The position numbers were made by a program, and so were the translations under genes. This document shows positions 17,389 to 25,009 of a stretch of 64,000 bases of DNA, piece by piece. The number at the start of each line of letters is the position of its first letter. Position 1 is the first letter of the stretch. Source of the stretch: Hydrogenophaga sp. GTDB taxonomy: Bacteria; Pseudomonadota; Gammaproteobacteria; Burkholderiales; Burkholderiaceae_C. Below the pieces are notes generated by a model, which had not been told where the DNA came from, did not search any database, and saw only the letters and a list, made by a program, of their open reading frames with translations. The stretch spans positions 87,799-151,798 of the forward strand of contig NZ_JADMKB010000009.1 in the NCBI RefSeq assembly GCF_018780075.1. The letters are read 5' to 3'.

Positions 17389-18639
17389 TTACTTGGTCGC
17401 TGCGGCTTTGGCGATGTTCTTCACACCGTCGGCCACCGAGATCTTGTCGTCGTTCCAGAACTGGCTCACGGCGTCCTTGATGGCGCCTTCGGCGGCGGGC
17501 GCAATGGCCATGCCGTGGGCGATCGAGGGCACCAGGCCACCACTCTTGGCGGTGTCCACGAAGTCCTTGCTGGAGAGCTTGGCGCAGTCGTCGAACTTGT
17601 CCATCTTCATGTTCAGGCGGACCGGGATGGAACCCTTGTTCAGGTTGAACACTTCCTGGAACTCGGTGCCCATGATGGCCGCGGCCAGGTCGCCCTGGGC
17701 CTTCTGTGCGGTCGCGTCCTTCAGCTTGAACATGGCGAAGGAGTCCACGTTGAAGGTGTAGGCGTTGGCCGTGCCGGGCGCGGCGGCGCAGATGTAGTCC
17801 TTGCCGGGCACCTTGCCGGCGGCCGAGAACTCGCCCTTGGCCCAGTCACCCATGAACTGGAAGGCGGCCTTTTCCTGGATCAACATGGCCGTGGCCAGGT
17901 TCCAGTCGCGGCCGGGGGCGGCCGGGTCGGTGTAGGACTTGATCTTGCGGAAGGTTTCCAGCGACTTGGTCATGGTCGGGCTGGTCAGGGCCTTCTGGTC
18001 GAGCTTGACCATCGCATCCTGGTAGAACTTGGCGCCACCAACACCCAGCACCACCGATTCAAAGGTGGTGAAGTCCTGCCAGTTCTGGCCACCGTGCGCG
18101 ACGGGAATCAGGCCGGCTTTCTTGACCTTCTCGGCGGCGGCAAAGAACTCGTCCCAGCTCTTGGGCGCGCCCGTCACACCGGCCTTTTTCAGCACGGCGG
18201 CGTTGGCCCACATCCAGTTGACGCGGTGCACGTTGACCGGCGCGGCCACGTAGTTGCCCTTGGACTTCATCACGTCGGCCACCACCTTGGGCAGCAGGCT
18301 GTCCCACTGCTCGGCCTTGGCGACGGCGTCCAGGTTGGCCAGCACGCCTTCGGCGGCCCACTCCTGGATGGCCGGGCCCTTGATCTGGGCGGCGGCGGGT
18401 GGGTTGCCCGACACGACACGGCTCTTGAGCACCGTGGCGGCGTTGTCACCACCACCACCGGCGACCGCGAAGTCTTTCCACACATGGCCCTTGGCCTGCA
18501 TGATTTTTTTCAGCTCGGCAACCGACTTGGCTTCGCCGCCCGAGGTCCAGTAGTGCAGGACCTCCACTTCACCGGCCAGCGCCGCAGAGCCGGCCACGGT
18601 GAGGGCCACGGCCATCGCGAGTTTCGAGAGTTTCAGCAT
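17389..18639 (-). CDS. gtsA: sugar ABC transporter substrate-binding protein, copy 2 (GtsA-like)
   Basis: About 416 residues. Two ATGs are adjacent (18642 and 18639). The GGAG Shine-Dalgarno is 5 bases from the second, which I chose: MLKLSKLAMAVALTVAGSAALA-GEVEVLHYW. It has strong GtsA resemblance (GEAKSVAELKKIM, KDFAVAGGGGDNAATVLKSR, GNPPAAAQIKGPAIQEW). It is the first gene of the transport unit after a 150-base gap from glk and is followed by a terminator. It is likely the principal, high-level binding protein for glucose or a related hexose. Confidence 0.9.
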   Translation of the reverse strand: MLKLSKLAMAVALTVAGSAALAGEVEVLHYWTSGGEAKSVAELKKIMQAKGHVWKDFAVAGGGGDNAATVLKSRVVSGNPPAAAQIKGPAIQEWAAEGVLANLDAVAKAEQWDSLLPKVVADVMKSKGNYVAAPVNVHRVNWMWANAAVLKKAGVTGAPKSWDEFFAAAEKVKKAGLIPVAHGGQNWQDFTTFESVVLGVGGAKFYQDAMVKLDQKALTSPTMTKSLETFRKIKSYTDPAAPGRDWNLATAMLIQEKAAFQFMGDWAKGEFSAAGKVPGKDYICAAAPGTANAYTFNVDSFAMFKLKDATAQKAQGDLAAAIMGTEFQEVFNLNKGSIPVRLNMKMDKFDDCAKLSSKDFVDTAKSGGLVPSIAHGMAIAPAAEGAIKDAVSQFWNDDKISVADGVKNIAKAAATK

Positions 18640-18716
18640 CATGTCTCCAGATAAGAAGGGGTTGCTGCTTGGGCCAGGGGCCGCAGCGGTGTTCCATCCA
18701 GAGAGACACCATGCCA

Positions 18717-18756
18717 CCCCGGAGGCATTAATTTTTCATTAATTAATCTTCCGGGG
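18717..18756. promoter_or_regulatory. inverted repeat with AT-rich direct repeats upstream of gtsA
   Basis: CCCCGGAGG (18717-18725) and CTTCCGGGG (18748-18756) form a near-perfect inverted repeat around an AT island. The island holds two copies of CATTAAT exactly 11 bases apart (18726 and 18737). An AT island in this GC-rich DNA, 78 bases upstream of the gtsA start, suggests an operator/promoter region. A short hairpin CGGGAAAAACCCG lies beside it at about 18759-18771. The regulator is unknown. Confidence 0.5.
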
Positions 18757-18790
18757 CATCGGGAAAAACCCGAGGTCACGTCACAAAGTT

Positions 18791-19771
18791 TCAGCCTGCC
18801 GAACCGAGGGCGCGCGCGGCGCCCATGAGGGCCGGCGACTGGGTCGAGGTGATCACCCACACGGGGATGCCCGACAGCAGGCCGGTGAAGCGGCCCTTGT
18901 TTTCAAACCGCTCGCGAAACGGAGAGCCATCGAACCAGGCGCCCAGGCGCGGCACGATGCCCCCGCCCACGAAGACCCCGCCCCGCGCGCCCAGGGTGAG
19001 CGCCAGGTTGCCCGCCACCGAGCCCAGCATGGCGCAGAAGAGGTGCATGGTTTCCAGCGCCTGCGGGTGCCCTGCCTTGAAGGCCGCGTCGCTGACGGCC
19101 GCGGCGCTCTCCAGCCCCTGGGCGGTGACGCCGTCGGCCTCGCACAGGATGGCGCAGGTGTCCACCAGGCCCTGGCCGCAGCACACGCGCTCGGTGGAGG
19201 CGTGGCCGTAGCGCCGGATCAGGCCGTCCATCACCAGGCGCTCGCGCGCCGTGGTGGCCGGCAGCGTGACGTGGCCGCCCTCGCCTTCCAGCGGAATCCA
19301 GCCCCCGAACCCGTCGGGCACCAGCCCCGACACACCGAGCCCGGTGCCGGCGCCGACCAGCCCCATGGCCACGCCCGGCGCCGCCGCACCGCCGCCGACC
19401 TGGCGCAGCTCGTCGGCCGGCAGGTCGGGCAAGGCGAGCGCGAGCGCCGTGAAATCGTTGAGCAGCCGGAAGGTCTTCAGGCCGAACTCGGCCACCACGG
19501 CCGACTGGGCAAACGACCAGTGGTGGTTGGTCATGCGCACCTGGTCCCCGGTGATGGGGTTGGCGATCGCCATGCCCACGGCCGCCGGCGCCCCACGGCC
19601 CAGGCCGTCGATGTAGGTGCGCATGGCGTCCTGCAGCCGGGGGTAGTCCGCGCAGGGCAGGATGCGGATGTCCGAGATCGGGGCGCCGGGGGCCGCTTGC
19701 CAGGCAAAACGGGCGTTGGTGCCGCCGACGTCGGCCAGCAGGCGGGCGGTGTCAGGTTGGTTGGGGGACAT
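18791..19771 (-). CDS. glk: glucokinase
   Basis: 326 residues from the ATG of MSPNQPDTARLLADVGGTNARF, the glucokinase ATP-binding start. LLNDFTALALALP and GAGTGLGVSGL are conserved, GEGGHVTL is the Glk family motif with the catalytic region, and GGVFVGGGIVPRLG is near the C-terminus. It phosphorylates cytosolic glucose to glucose-6-phosphate. Its place directly upstream of a GtsA-type ABC importer supports glucose as the transported sugar. Confidence 0.93.
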   Translation of the reverse strand: MSPNQPDTARLLADVGGTNARFAWQAAPGAPISDIRILPCADYPRLQDAMRTYIDGLGRGAPAAVGMAIANPITGDQVRMTNHHWSFAQSAVVAEFGLKTFRLLNDFTALALALPDLPADELRQVGGGAAAPGVAMGLVGAGTGLGVSGLVPDGFGGWIPLEGEGGHVTLPATTARERLVMDGLIRRYGHASTERVCCGQGLVDTCAILCEADGVTAQGLESAAAVSDAAFKAGHPQALETMHLFCAMLGSVAGNLALTLGARGGVFVGGGIVPRLGAWFDGSPFRERFENKGRFTGLLSGIPVWVITSTQSPALMGAARALGSAG

Positions 19772-19834
19772 GGGTGAGGGCTCCACAGGTGCTGACCCGG
19801 CACGGTACCCGATACCGGCCAAGGGCGACAGGGG

Positions 19835-19862
19835 ATTATGCCGAACCCGTAACCAAGTTACA
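19835..19862 (-). promoter_or_regulatory. candidate glk promoter with overlapping operator
   Basis: Minus strand: GTAAC-TTG-GTTAC inverted repeat (19849-19861), immediately before a -10-like CATAAT (19840-19835). The repeat covers where the -35 would be and no good -35 is present, so regulated transcription is likely. It is about 65-90 bases upstream of the glk ATG. The protein that binds is not known; sugar-responsive RpiR/HexR or LacI types are possibilities only. Confidence 0.4.
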
Positions 19863-19898
19863 CCCCGGAAGCCGCGCTGGGGGCGGCGGCCCCGGCGT

Positions 19899-20339
19899 TC
19901 AGGCGCGCTGCGAGCGCGCCCAGCGCACGATGTCGGCCGCGCCCATGGCGCCAGGCTGGCGCGCGACCTCGCGGCCGTTCACGAACAGCGCCAGCGTCGG
20001 GATGCTGCGGATGTTGAGCCGGGTGGCCAGGGCCTGCGCTTCTTCGGTGTTGACCTTGGCCAGCCGCATCTGCGGCTCCAGCTGCTGCGCGGCCTGCTCG
20101 AAGGCCGGGGCCATCGCGCGGCAGGGGCCGCACCAGGGCGCCCAGAAATCGACCAGCACCGGGACCTGCGAGCGCGCGATGTGTTTCTCGAACGCCGCCT
20201 CGTCCAGCGCCGCCGGGTGGCCGGTGAACAGGGGCTGGTGGCATTTGCCACAATCCGGGTCGCCGCCCAGATCGGCATGGGCGACGCGGTTGGTGGTGTG
20301 GCAGTGAGGGCAGACGATGTGCAGGGAATCGGTGGTCAT
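19899..20339 (-). CDS. trxC: thioredoxin 2 (zinc-ribbon thioredoxin)
   Basis: 146 residues. The N-terminal zinc ribbon CPHC...CGKC (about residues 10-33) is followed by a thioredoxin fold with active site WCGPC (about 70-74) and cis-Pro in RSIPTLALF. This architecture is that of TrxC, a cytosolic disulfide reductase often induced by oxidative stress. It is a single gene with its own upstream gap of about 130 bases from the convergent-side neighbours. Confidence 0.94.
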   Translation of the reverse strand: MTTDSLHIVCPHCHTTNRVAHADLGGDPDCGKCHQPLFTGHPAALDEAAFEKHIARSQVPVLVDFWAPWCGPCRAMAPAFEQAAQQLEPQMRLAKVNTEEAQALATRLNIRSIPTLALFVNGREVARQPGAMGAADIVRWARSQRA

Positions 20340-20418
20340 GCAGAGGGCTCCGGACGGGTTTCCATGCAGTTGGGCGCCGCAGCACCGATTTCAAGACACC
20401 CCTTGGGGTATCAACCCC

Positions 20419-20613
20419 TCAGAGGATCCGTCCGATCAGGCTGGCCACGAAGCTCAGCAGGATGGTGGTCGTCAACGGAATGAACCACTCGCGACCGAAA
20501 GCGCGGAAGCGCAAATCGCCCGGCAGCTTGCCAAAGCCCAGCTTGTGCAGCAGCGGCGTGAACCAGCTGATCAGCAGCAGGGCCAGGAAGATGACGATCA
20601 TCCAGCGGATCAT
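20419..20613 (-). CDS. DUF2905 small membrane protein
   Basis: 64 residues with two hydrophobic helices flanking GKLPGDLRFRAFGREWFIPL, the DUF2905 signature. It is predicted to be inner-membrane; function unknown. It lies 9 bases downstream of the MidA-like methyltransferase gene, so probably in one transcript with it. Confidence 0.85.
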   Translation of the reverse strand: MIRWMIVIFLALLLISWFTPLLHKLGFGKLPGDLRFRAFGREWFIPLTTTILLSFVASLIGRIL

Positions 20614-20622
20614 TCGCGGACC

Positions 20623-21792
20623 CTACAGCCGGTGGGTTCTGTCACCGGCGGTGAACCCGATCGGGTCCCAACCGGTTTCGCTGCCAGCGGGCGCCAGCGC
20701 GATCACCTTGAACAGCTCGCCCATCTCGTGTTCGTTCACCAGCTTGCCGAGCATCGCGTTCTCGCGCGGGCCAGCGTCTTTCGCCACGTCCAGCAAGCCA
20801 CAGTTGATCAGGAAGCGCCCTTGCGAGGTGTAGCCCAGCACGCTCATGCCGGCGTCCTGCGCCGCAAGCGCGACGCCGGTGAAGTTCACATGCGCGGTGA
20901 TGTCCTTCTCGCCCACATCGGCCAGCGGGTGATCGTCGCTCCGGTGGGCGCGGTGGCAGATCAGCGTGCCCATGTGGCGCTGCGGGTGGTAGTACTCGGC
21001 CTCGGGGAAACCGTAGTCGACGAAAAACGCCGCGCCGCGCCGCAGGCGATCGGCCAGCGTGCGGATGAAGGCCTCGCCTTGCGGGTGGATCTCGGTCAGG
21101 TAGTTCTGCGGGCCTTCGATGTCCAACGGCGGGCGCAGGTCGGTGGGCCACTCGGCCCAGCCCAGCGCGCCGTCTTCGTTCAGCACCACACCGCGCTCGT
21201 GCCATTGGCCGTCGGCCTGCCCGCCGATGCGCACCAGCAACTGCACCGGCATCGCGTCCAACACCTCGTTGCCGAGCACCACCCCCTCGAACGTTTCGGG
21301 CAAGGCCTCGACCCAGTGCACCCGGTCGGCGTGCGCGGCCAGCGTGGCGCGCTGGCGCTCGCGCAGGCTGCCCGAGAGATCGATGATGGTGTAGCGGCGC
21401 GGCGCCTGGCCCAGTTCGCTCAGCGCGTCCAGCACCTGCAGGGCCAGCGCGCCGGTGCCGGCGCCGAACTCCCACACCTCGTCGGTGCCGGTGGCGGCGA
21501 GCGCCTGCGCCACCTGGCGCGCCAGCGTGTGGCCAAACAGCGGCGAGAGCTCGGGCGCGGTCACGAAGTCGCTGCCCTGCCCCGCCACGCCCTCGGGCAT
21601 TTGCCCGAATTTGGGGTTCTGGTTGGCGTAATAGCCCAGCCCCGGCTCGTACAGCGCCATGGCCATGAAGCGGTCGAACGGCAGCCAGCCACCCGACGCA
21701 CGGATGGCCTCGCGCAGGCGCGCCAGCAGGGCGCTCGTTAAACTTGTCGGTTCGCTCACAGATTCGGTGTTCACCCTGACATTGTCCGCCAT
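20623..21792 (-). CDS. MidA/NDUFAF7-like SAM-dependent methyltransferase (COG1565)
   Basis: About 389 residues if the ATG of MADNVRVNTE is used. GTG starts at 21774 or 21759 (VSEPTSLTS) are also plausible. Family features are GGWLPFDRFMAMALYEPGLGYY, DFVTAPELSPLFG, the SAM motif EFGAGTGALA, GNEVLDAMPVQLL, and FVDYGFPEAEYYHP. Eukaryotic NDUFAF7 dimethylates an arginine of complex I subunit NDUFS2; the bacterial role is less clear. The ATG start shares the CATG with the divergent folM ATG, so promoters must overlap coding sequence or the true start is internal. Confidence 0.88.
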   Translation of the reverse strand: MADNVRVNTESVSEPTSLTSALLARLREAIRASGGWLPFDRFMAMALYEPGLGYYANQNPKFGQMPEGVAGQGSDFVTAPELSPLFGHTLARQVAQALAATGTDEVWEFGAGTGALALQVLDALSELGQAPRRYTIIDLSGSLRERQRATLAAHADRVHWVEALPETFEGVVLGNEVLDAMPVQLLVRIGGQADGQWHERGVVLNEDGALGWAEWPTDLRPPLDIEGPQNYLTEIHPQGEAFIRTLADRLRRGAAFFVDYGFPEAEYYHPQRHMGTLICHRAHRSDDHPLADVGEKDITAHVNFTGVALAAQDAGMSVLGYTSQGRFLINCGLLDVAKDAGPRENAMLGKLVNEHEMGELFKVIALAPAGSETGWDPIGFTAGDRTHRL

Positions 21793-22582
21793 GCCCCGCG
21801 CCGCTTCCGCCCCCTCCCACGCCCACCGCACCGTGCTGGTCACCGGCGCGGGCAAGCGCCTGGGACGCGAGATCGCGCTCACGCTGGCGCGCACCGGCTG
21901 GAACGTGGCGGTGCACCACCGGCAATCGGCCACCGAGGCGCAACAGACCGCCGCCGACTGCGACGCCCTCACCGGCCGCCCCGGGAGCGCCGCGCCGTTC
22001 TTTGCCGACCTGGGCGGCGAGGCCAGCGTGCGCGCCCTGCTGCCCGCCGTGGTCGCGCACTTTGGCCAGGTGGACGCGGTGGTCAACAGCGCCTCGCTGT
22101 TTGAACACGACAGCGCGCAGAGCTTTGGCTTTGCCACGATGGACCAGCACCTGCGCACCAACACCGGCGCCGCCATCCTGCTCGCGCAGGCGCTGCACGC
22201 GCACCTGCAGGACAGCGGGCGCGACGGCGCGGTGGTCAACCTGCTGGACCAGAAGCTCTGGAACCAGAACCCCGATTTTTTCAGCTACACGCTGTCCAAG
22301 GCCGCGCTCGAAGCCGCCACCACCATGCTCGCCATGGCGCTGGCGCCGCGCGTGCGCGTGGTCGGCGTGGCTCCGGGCCTCACGCTCACCAGCCACCTGC
22401 TGAGCGACGACAAATTCGCCGAACTGCACCGGCAGTCGCCGTTGGGCCGCTCGTCCACGCCCGACGACGTGGCCGCGACCGTGGCCTTCGCCCTGACCAA
22501 CCGCTCCATCACCGGCACCACGCTGCTGGTGGACGGCGGTCAGCACCTGATGCGCTTCGAGCGCGATTTTTCGCTGATGTGA
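21791..22582 (+). CDS. folM: pteridine reductase-like SDR
   Basis: 263 residues. The SDR Rossmann motif TGAGKRLGREIAL includes the Arg after Gly that marks NADPH-dependent pteridine reductases. NSASLFEHD replaces the usual NNAG, and the catalytic Tyr-x3-Lys is YTLSK. The C-terminus is TTLLVDGGQHL. FolM/PTR1 enzymes reduce dihydropterins or dihydromonapterin to the tetrahydro form. The next gene is FolB-like, 12 bases downstream, which supports a pterin role. There is no clear Shine-Dalgarno before this ATG. Confidence 0.85.
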   Translation: MPRAASAPSHAHRTVLVTGAGKRLGREIALTLARTGWNVAVHHRQSATEAQQTAADCDALTGRPGSAAPFFADLGGEASVRALLPAVVAHFGQVDAVVNSASLFEHDSAQSFGFATMDQHLRTNTGAAILLAQALHAHLQDSGRDGAVVNLLDQKLWNQNPDFFSYTLSKAALEAATTMLAMALAPRVRVVGVAPGLTLTSHLLSDDKFAELHRQSPLGRSSTPDDVAATVAFALTNRSITGTTLLVDGGQHLMRFERDFSLM

Positions 22583-22594
22583 TCGGCGCACCCC

Positions 22595-22978
22595 ATGACC
22601 ACACCCCAAGCGCCGCAGGCCGGCACCCAGATCCTGGCCCTCACCGGCCTGCGCTTTGACGCCAACCTCGGCATCCTGGAGCGGGAAAAGACCACCCCAC
22701 AGCCGATCCAGGTGGACGCCGAGCTCAACCAGGGCACCCAGCCGCTGCTGCCGCACGACGACGACATCTCCCACGTGCTCGACTACCGCAAGGTGCGCCA
22801 GATCATCATCGACGAGTGCACCGCCGAACACGTGAACCTGCTGGAGAGCCTGATCGGCAAACTCACGCGCCGCCTGATGCAGCTGCCCGGCGTGATCGGC
22901 GTGCGCGTGAAGATCGCGAAACTTGAGATTTTTGAGGATTGCGAAGTCGCGATCCGCATGGAAAGCGGGGAGTGGTAA
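22595..22978 (+). CDS. folB: dihydroneopterin aldolase / FolB-FolX-like protein
   Basis: 127 residues, of tunnel-fold (T-fold) type. TGLRFDANLGILEREKTTPQPIQVDAEL and DDISHVLDYRKVRQIIIDECTAEHVNLLESLIGKLTRRLM, with the catalytic Glu in NLLESL, match FolB/FolX. The reaction is retro-aldol cleavage of 7,8-dihydroneopterin (FolB) or epimerisation of its triphosphate (FolX); I cannot separate the two. Coupled to folM. Confidence 0.85.
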   Translation: MTTPQAPQAGTQILALTGLRFDANLGILEREKTTPQPIQVDAELNQGTQPLLPHDDDISHVLDYRKVRQIIIDECTAEHVNLLESLIGKLTRRLMQLPGVIGVRVKIAKLEIFEDCEVAIRMESGEW

Positions 22979-23075
22979 GGCGCCCCCCGCAGCGCTTCGC
23001 GCTCCCCCCCAGGGGGCAACGCTGGCGGCCCGGCGGAGCCGGTTCCGCGGCGTTCCCGGTGGCCTTCCCCTCGTT
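22979..23075 (+). repeat. type-A intergenic repeat after folB
   Basis: Starts at the stop: CCCCCCGCAGCGCTTCGCGC, CCCCCCCAGGGGG, GGCCCGGCGGAGCCGGTTCC, then CGCGGCGTTCCCGG. It has the same orientation and order as the copies at 35612 and 47380. Confidence 0.85.
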
Positions 23076-23106
23076 CGCAAGAACTGTTTTCAATTGAGCT
23101 GTTGAC

Positions 23107-24066
23107 ATGAACCCCGAAAAAGTTGCCCACGAGAACCACAAGCTGGAAAAGCGCCTGTGCCGCGAGGTCGGCCGCGCCATCGTGGACTTCAACATGATCG
23201 AAGAGGGCGACCGGGTCATGGTCTGCGTCTCGGGCGGCAAGGACAGCTACGGTCTGCTCGACATCCTGCTGAAGCTGCAGGCGCGCGCGCCCATCAGCTT
23301 CGAAATCATCGCGGTCAACCTGGACCAGAAGCAGCCGGGCTTCCCCGACCACATCCTGCCCGAGTACCTGGCGAAACTCGGTGTGAAGCACCACATCGAG
23401 ACGCAGGACACCTACTCCATCGTCAAGAAGGTGATCCCCGAGGGCAAGACCATGTGCAGCCTGTGCAGCCGGCTGCGCCGCGGCATCCTGTACCGGGTGG
23501 CCAAGGAGCTGGGCGCGACCAAGATCGCGCTCGGCCACCACCGCGACGACATGCTGCAGACGCTGTTCCTCAACATGTTCTTCGGCGGCAAGCTCAAGGG
23601 CATGCCGGCCAAGCTGGTGAGCGACAACGGCGAGTTCATGGTGATCCGCCCGCTGGCCTACGTGCCCGAGAAAGACCTGATCCGCTGGGCCGAGGTCAAA
23701 CAGTTCCCCATCATTCCCTGCACGCTCTGCGGCAGCCAGGAAAACCTGCAGCGCAAGCAGGTGGGCAACATGCTGCGCGACTGGGACAAGAAATTCCCCG
23801 GCCGGCTGGAGAACATGCTCACCGCGCTGCAGAACGTGGTGCCCAGCCACCTGATGGACCGCAAGATCTTCCCGTTCGCGGCCCTCGAAGTCACGGGCGA
23901 GGCCGACGAAGACGGCGACAAGGCGTTCGACGACGAGGAACTGCCACCGCTGGTGCCGCCCGTCGACGCGGACGCCGACGGGCCGCTCGACGCCGCGCCC
24001 GCGGCCCACCCACCCGTTGGGAACGAAAGCCGCACGCGACCGGTCATACCGATCGGCGTGGCCTGA
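23107..24066 (+). CDS. ttcA: tRNA 2-thiocytidine(32) synthetase
   Basis: 319 residues. The PP-loop [14 protein letters not shown] binds ATP, and the CxxC motifs [10 protein letters not shown] and CTLCGSQ hold the Fe-S cluster or carry sulfur. [15 protein letters not shown] is conserved. It thiolates C32 in certain tRNAs. A 55-residue acidic, Pro/Ala-rich C-terminal tail ([14 protein letters not shown]...) extends beyond the usual end and is probably disordered. Confidence 0.94.
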   Translation: MNPEKVAHENHKLEKRLCREVGRAIVDFNMIEEGDRVMVCVSGGKDSYGLLDILLKLQARAPISFEIIAVNLDQKQPGFPDHILPEYLAKLGVKHHIETQDTYSIVKKVIPEGKTMCSLCSRLRRGILYRVAKELGATKIALGHHRDDMLQTLFLNMFFGGKLKGMPAKLVSDNGEFMVIRPLAYVPEKDLIRWAEVKQFPIIPCTLCGSQENLQRKQVGNMLRDWDKKFPGRLENMLTALQNVVPSHLMDRKIFPFAALEVTGEADEDGDKAFDDEELPPLVPPVDADADGPLDAAPAAHPPVGNESRTRPVIPIGVA

Positions 24067-24118
24067 GGCCCGTCGCCCATTCCGCCCAGGGGCGGGCCAT
24101 CCCGCTGGAGAATCCGCG

Positions 24119-24814
24119 ATGCACACCGACACCCCTTCTTTGATGCCACGCCGCTGGACCGCCGCCGCCACGCTCGTGGCCCTGCTGCTCGGCGGCTGCG
24201 CGAGCACCTACCGGGTGGACAGCCAGGTCGAGAGTTTTGCGCGCTGGACCGACACGGGCAGCGCTTCGGGCACCGCGGCCACCGCGCCAGCGGCCCTGCC
24301 CCAGGCGCCCCAGACCTACCGTTTCGAGCGACTGCCCTCGCAGCGCGAAGGCGACGGCGCGGCGGCCGCCCGGCAAAGCACCCTCGAATCGCTCGCTCGC
24401 GATGCGCTAGCCCCCCTGGGCTGGACGGCGGTGGATGGCAACGCCCCATCGCCCTGGACGGTGCAGGTCAGCGCCAGCGGCCAACGCCAGGTCCGTTCCC
24501 CCTGGGACGATCCGTGGCCCCAGTTCTGGCCGATGTTTGGTTTCGGCCTGGGCGGGCAAGGCACGCGCGTCGGCGGCCAGCTGGTCTGGGGCCCCATGTT
24601 TCCGTACCACGAACCGCCTTACTACGAGCGCAAGGTGTCGCTCGTGGTGCGCGAGACCGGCAGCGGGCGGGTGGTCTACGAAACCCGCGCCGCGCACGAC
24701 AGCCGCTGGAACGACTCACCCGCCCTCTGGCGCGCCATGATCAGCGCCGCGTTGCGCGACTTCCCCCTGCCACCGGCGGGCGTGCGCGAAGTGATCGTGG
24801 ACCTGCCCCGCTGA
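24119..24814 (+). CDS. DUF4136-like lipoprotein
   Basis: 231 residues from the ATG of MHTDTPSLMPRRW; a GGAG lies 9 bases upstream. The signal ends in a lipobox LLGGC (Cys near residue 27), followed by ASTYRVDSQVESFARW, the start seen in DUF4136 lipoproteins. A later basic/aromatic stretch YHEPPYYERKVSLVVRE and a C-terminal IVDLPR complete the domain. Predicted envelope lipoprotein, function unknown. It ends before a tandem repeat shared with the convergent kinase. Confidence 0.75.
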   Translation: MHTDTPSLMPRRWTAAATLVALLLGGCASTYRVDSQVESFARWTDTGSASGTAATAPAALPQAPQTYRFERLPSQREGDGAAAARQSTLESLARDALAPLGWTAVDGNAPSPWTVQVSASGQRQVRSPWDDPWPQFWPMFGFGLGGQGTRVGGQLVWGPMFPYHEPPYYERKVSLVVRETGSGRVVYETRAAHDSRWNDSPALWRAMISAALRDFPLPPAGVREVIVDLPR

Positions 24815-24838
24815 AGCAGGCGCAGCGGCGGCGCGTGA

Positions 24839-25009
24839 GGGCACCTCGTTTCGCTGCAGGGCCGCCCCAAAGCGAAACAGCCCCCTCGGGGGGCAGGACC
24901 CGCGCAGCGGCGGAACGTTGGGGCCCTCGTTTCGCCGCCGGGCCGCCCCAGGGCGAAACAGCCCCCTCGGGGGGCAGCGACCCGCGCAGCGGCGGAGCGT
25001 GGGGGCACT
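24839..25009 (-). repeat. tandem type-C repeat (two units of about 85-90 bp)
   Basis: Two adjacent units, each with GCCGCTGCGCGGG, GCCCCCCGAGGGGGC, a TTTCGC...GCGAAA stem and GGGGCGGCCC on the minus strand, directly following the stop of the hybrid kinase gene. The units differ at several places. A related single copy follows glgP at 51568. Confidence 0.85.

Noticed and set aside
16024-18654. 876-residue plus-strand ORF
   Set aside because: Antisense shadow of the two binding-protein genes; composition is His/Gly/Arg-rich and matches no family, while the minus frames are clear GtsA-like proteins.
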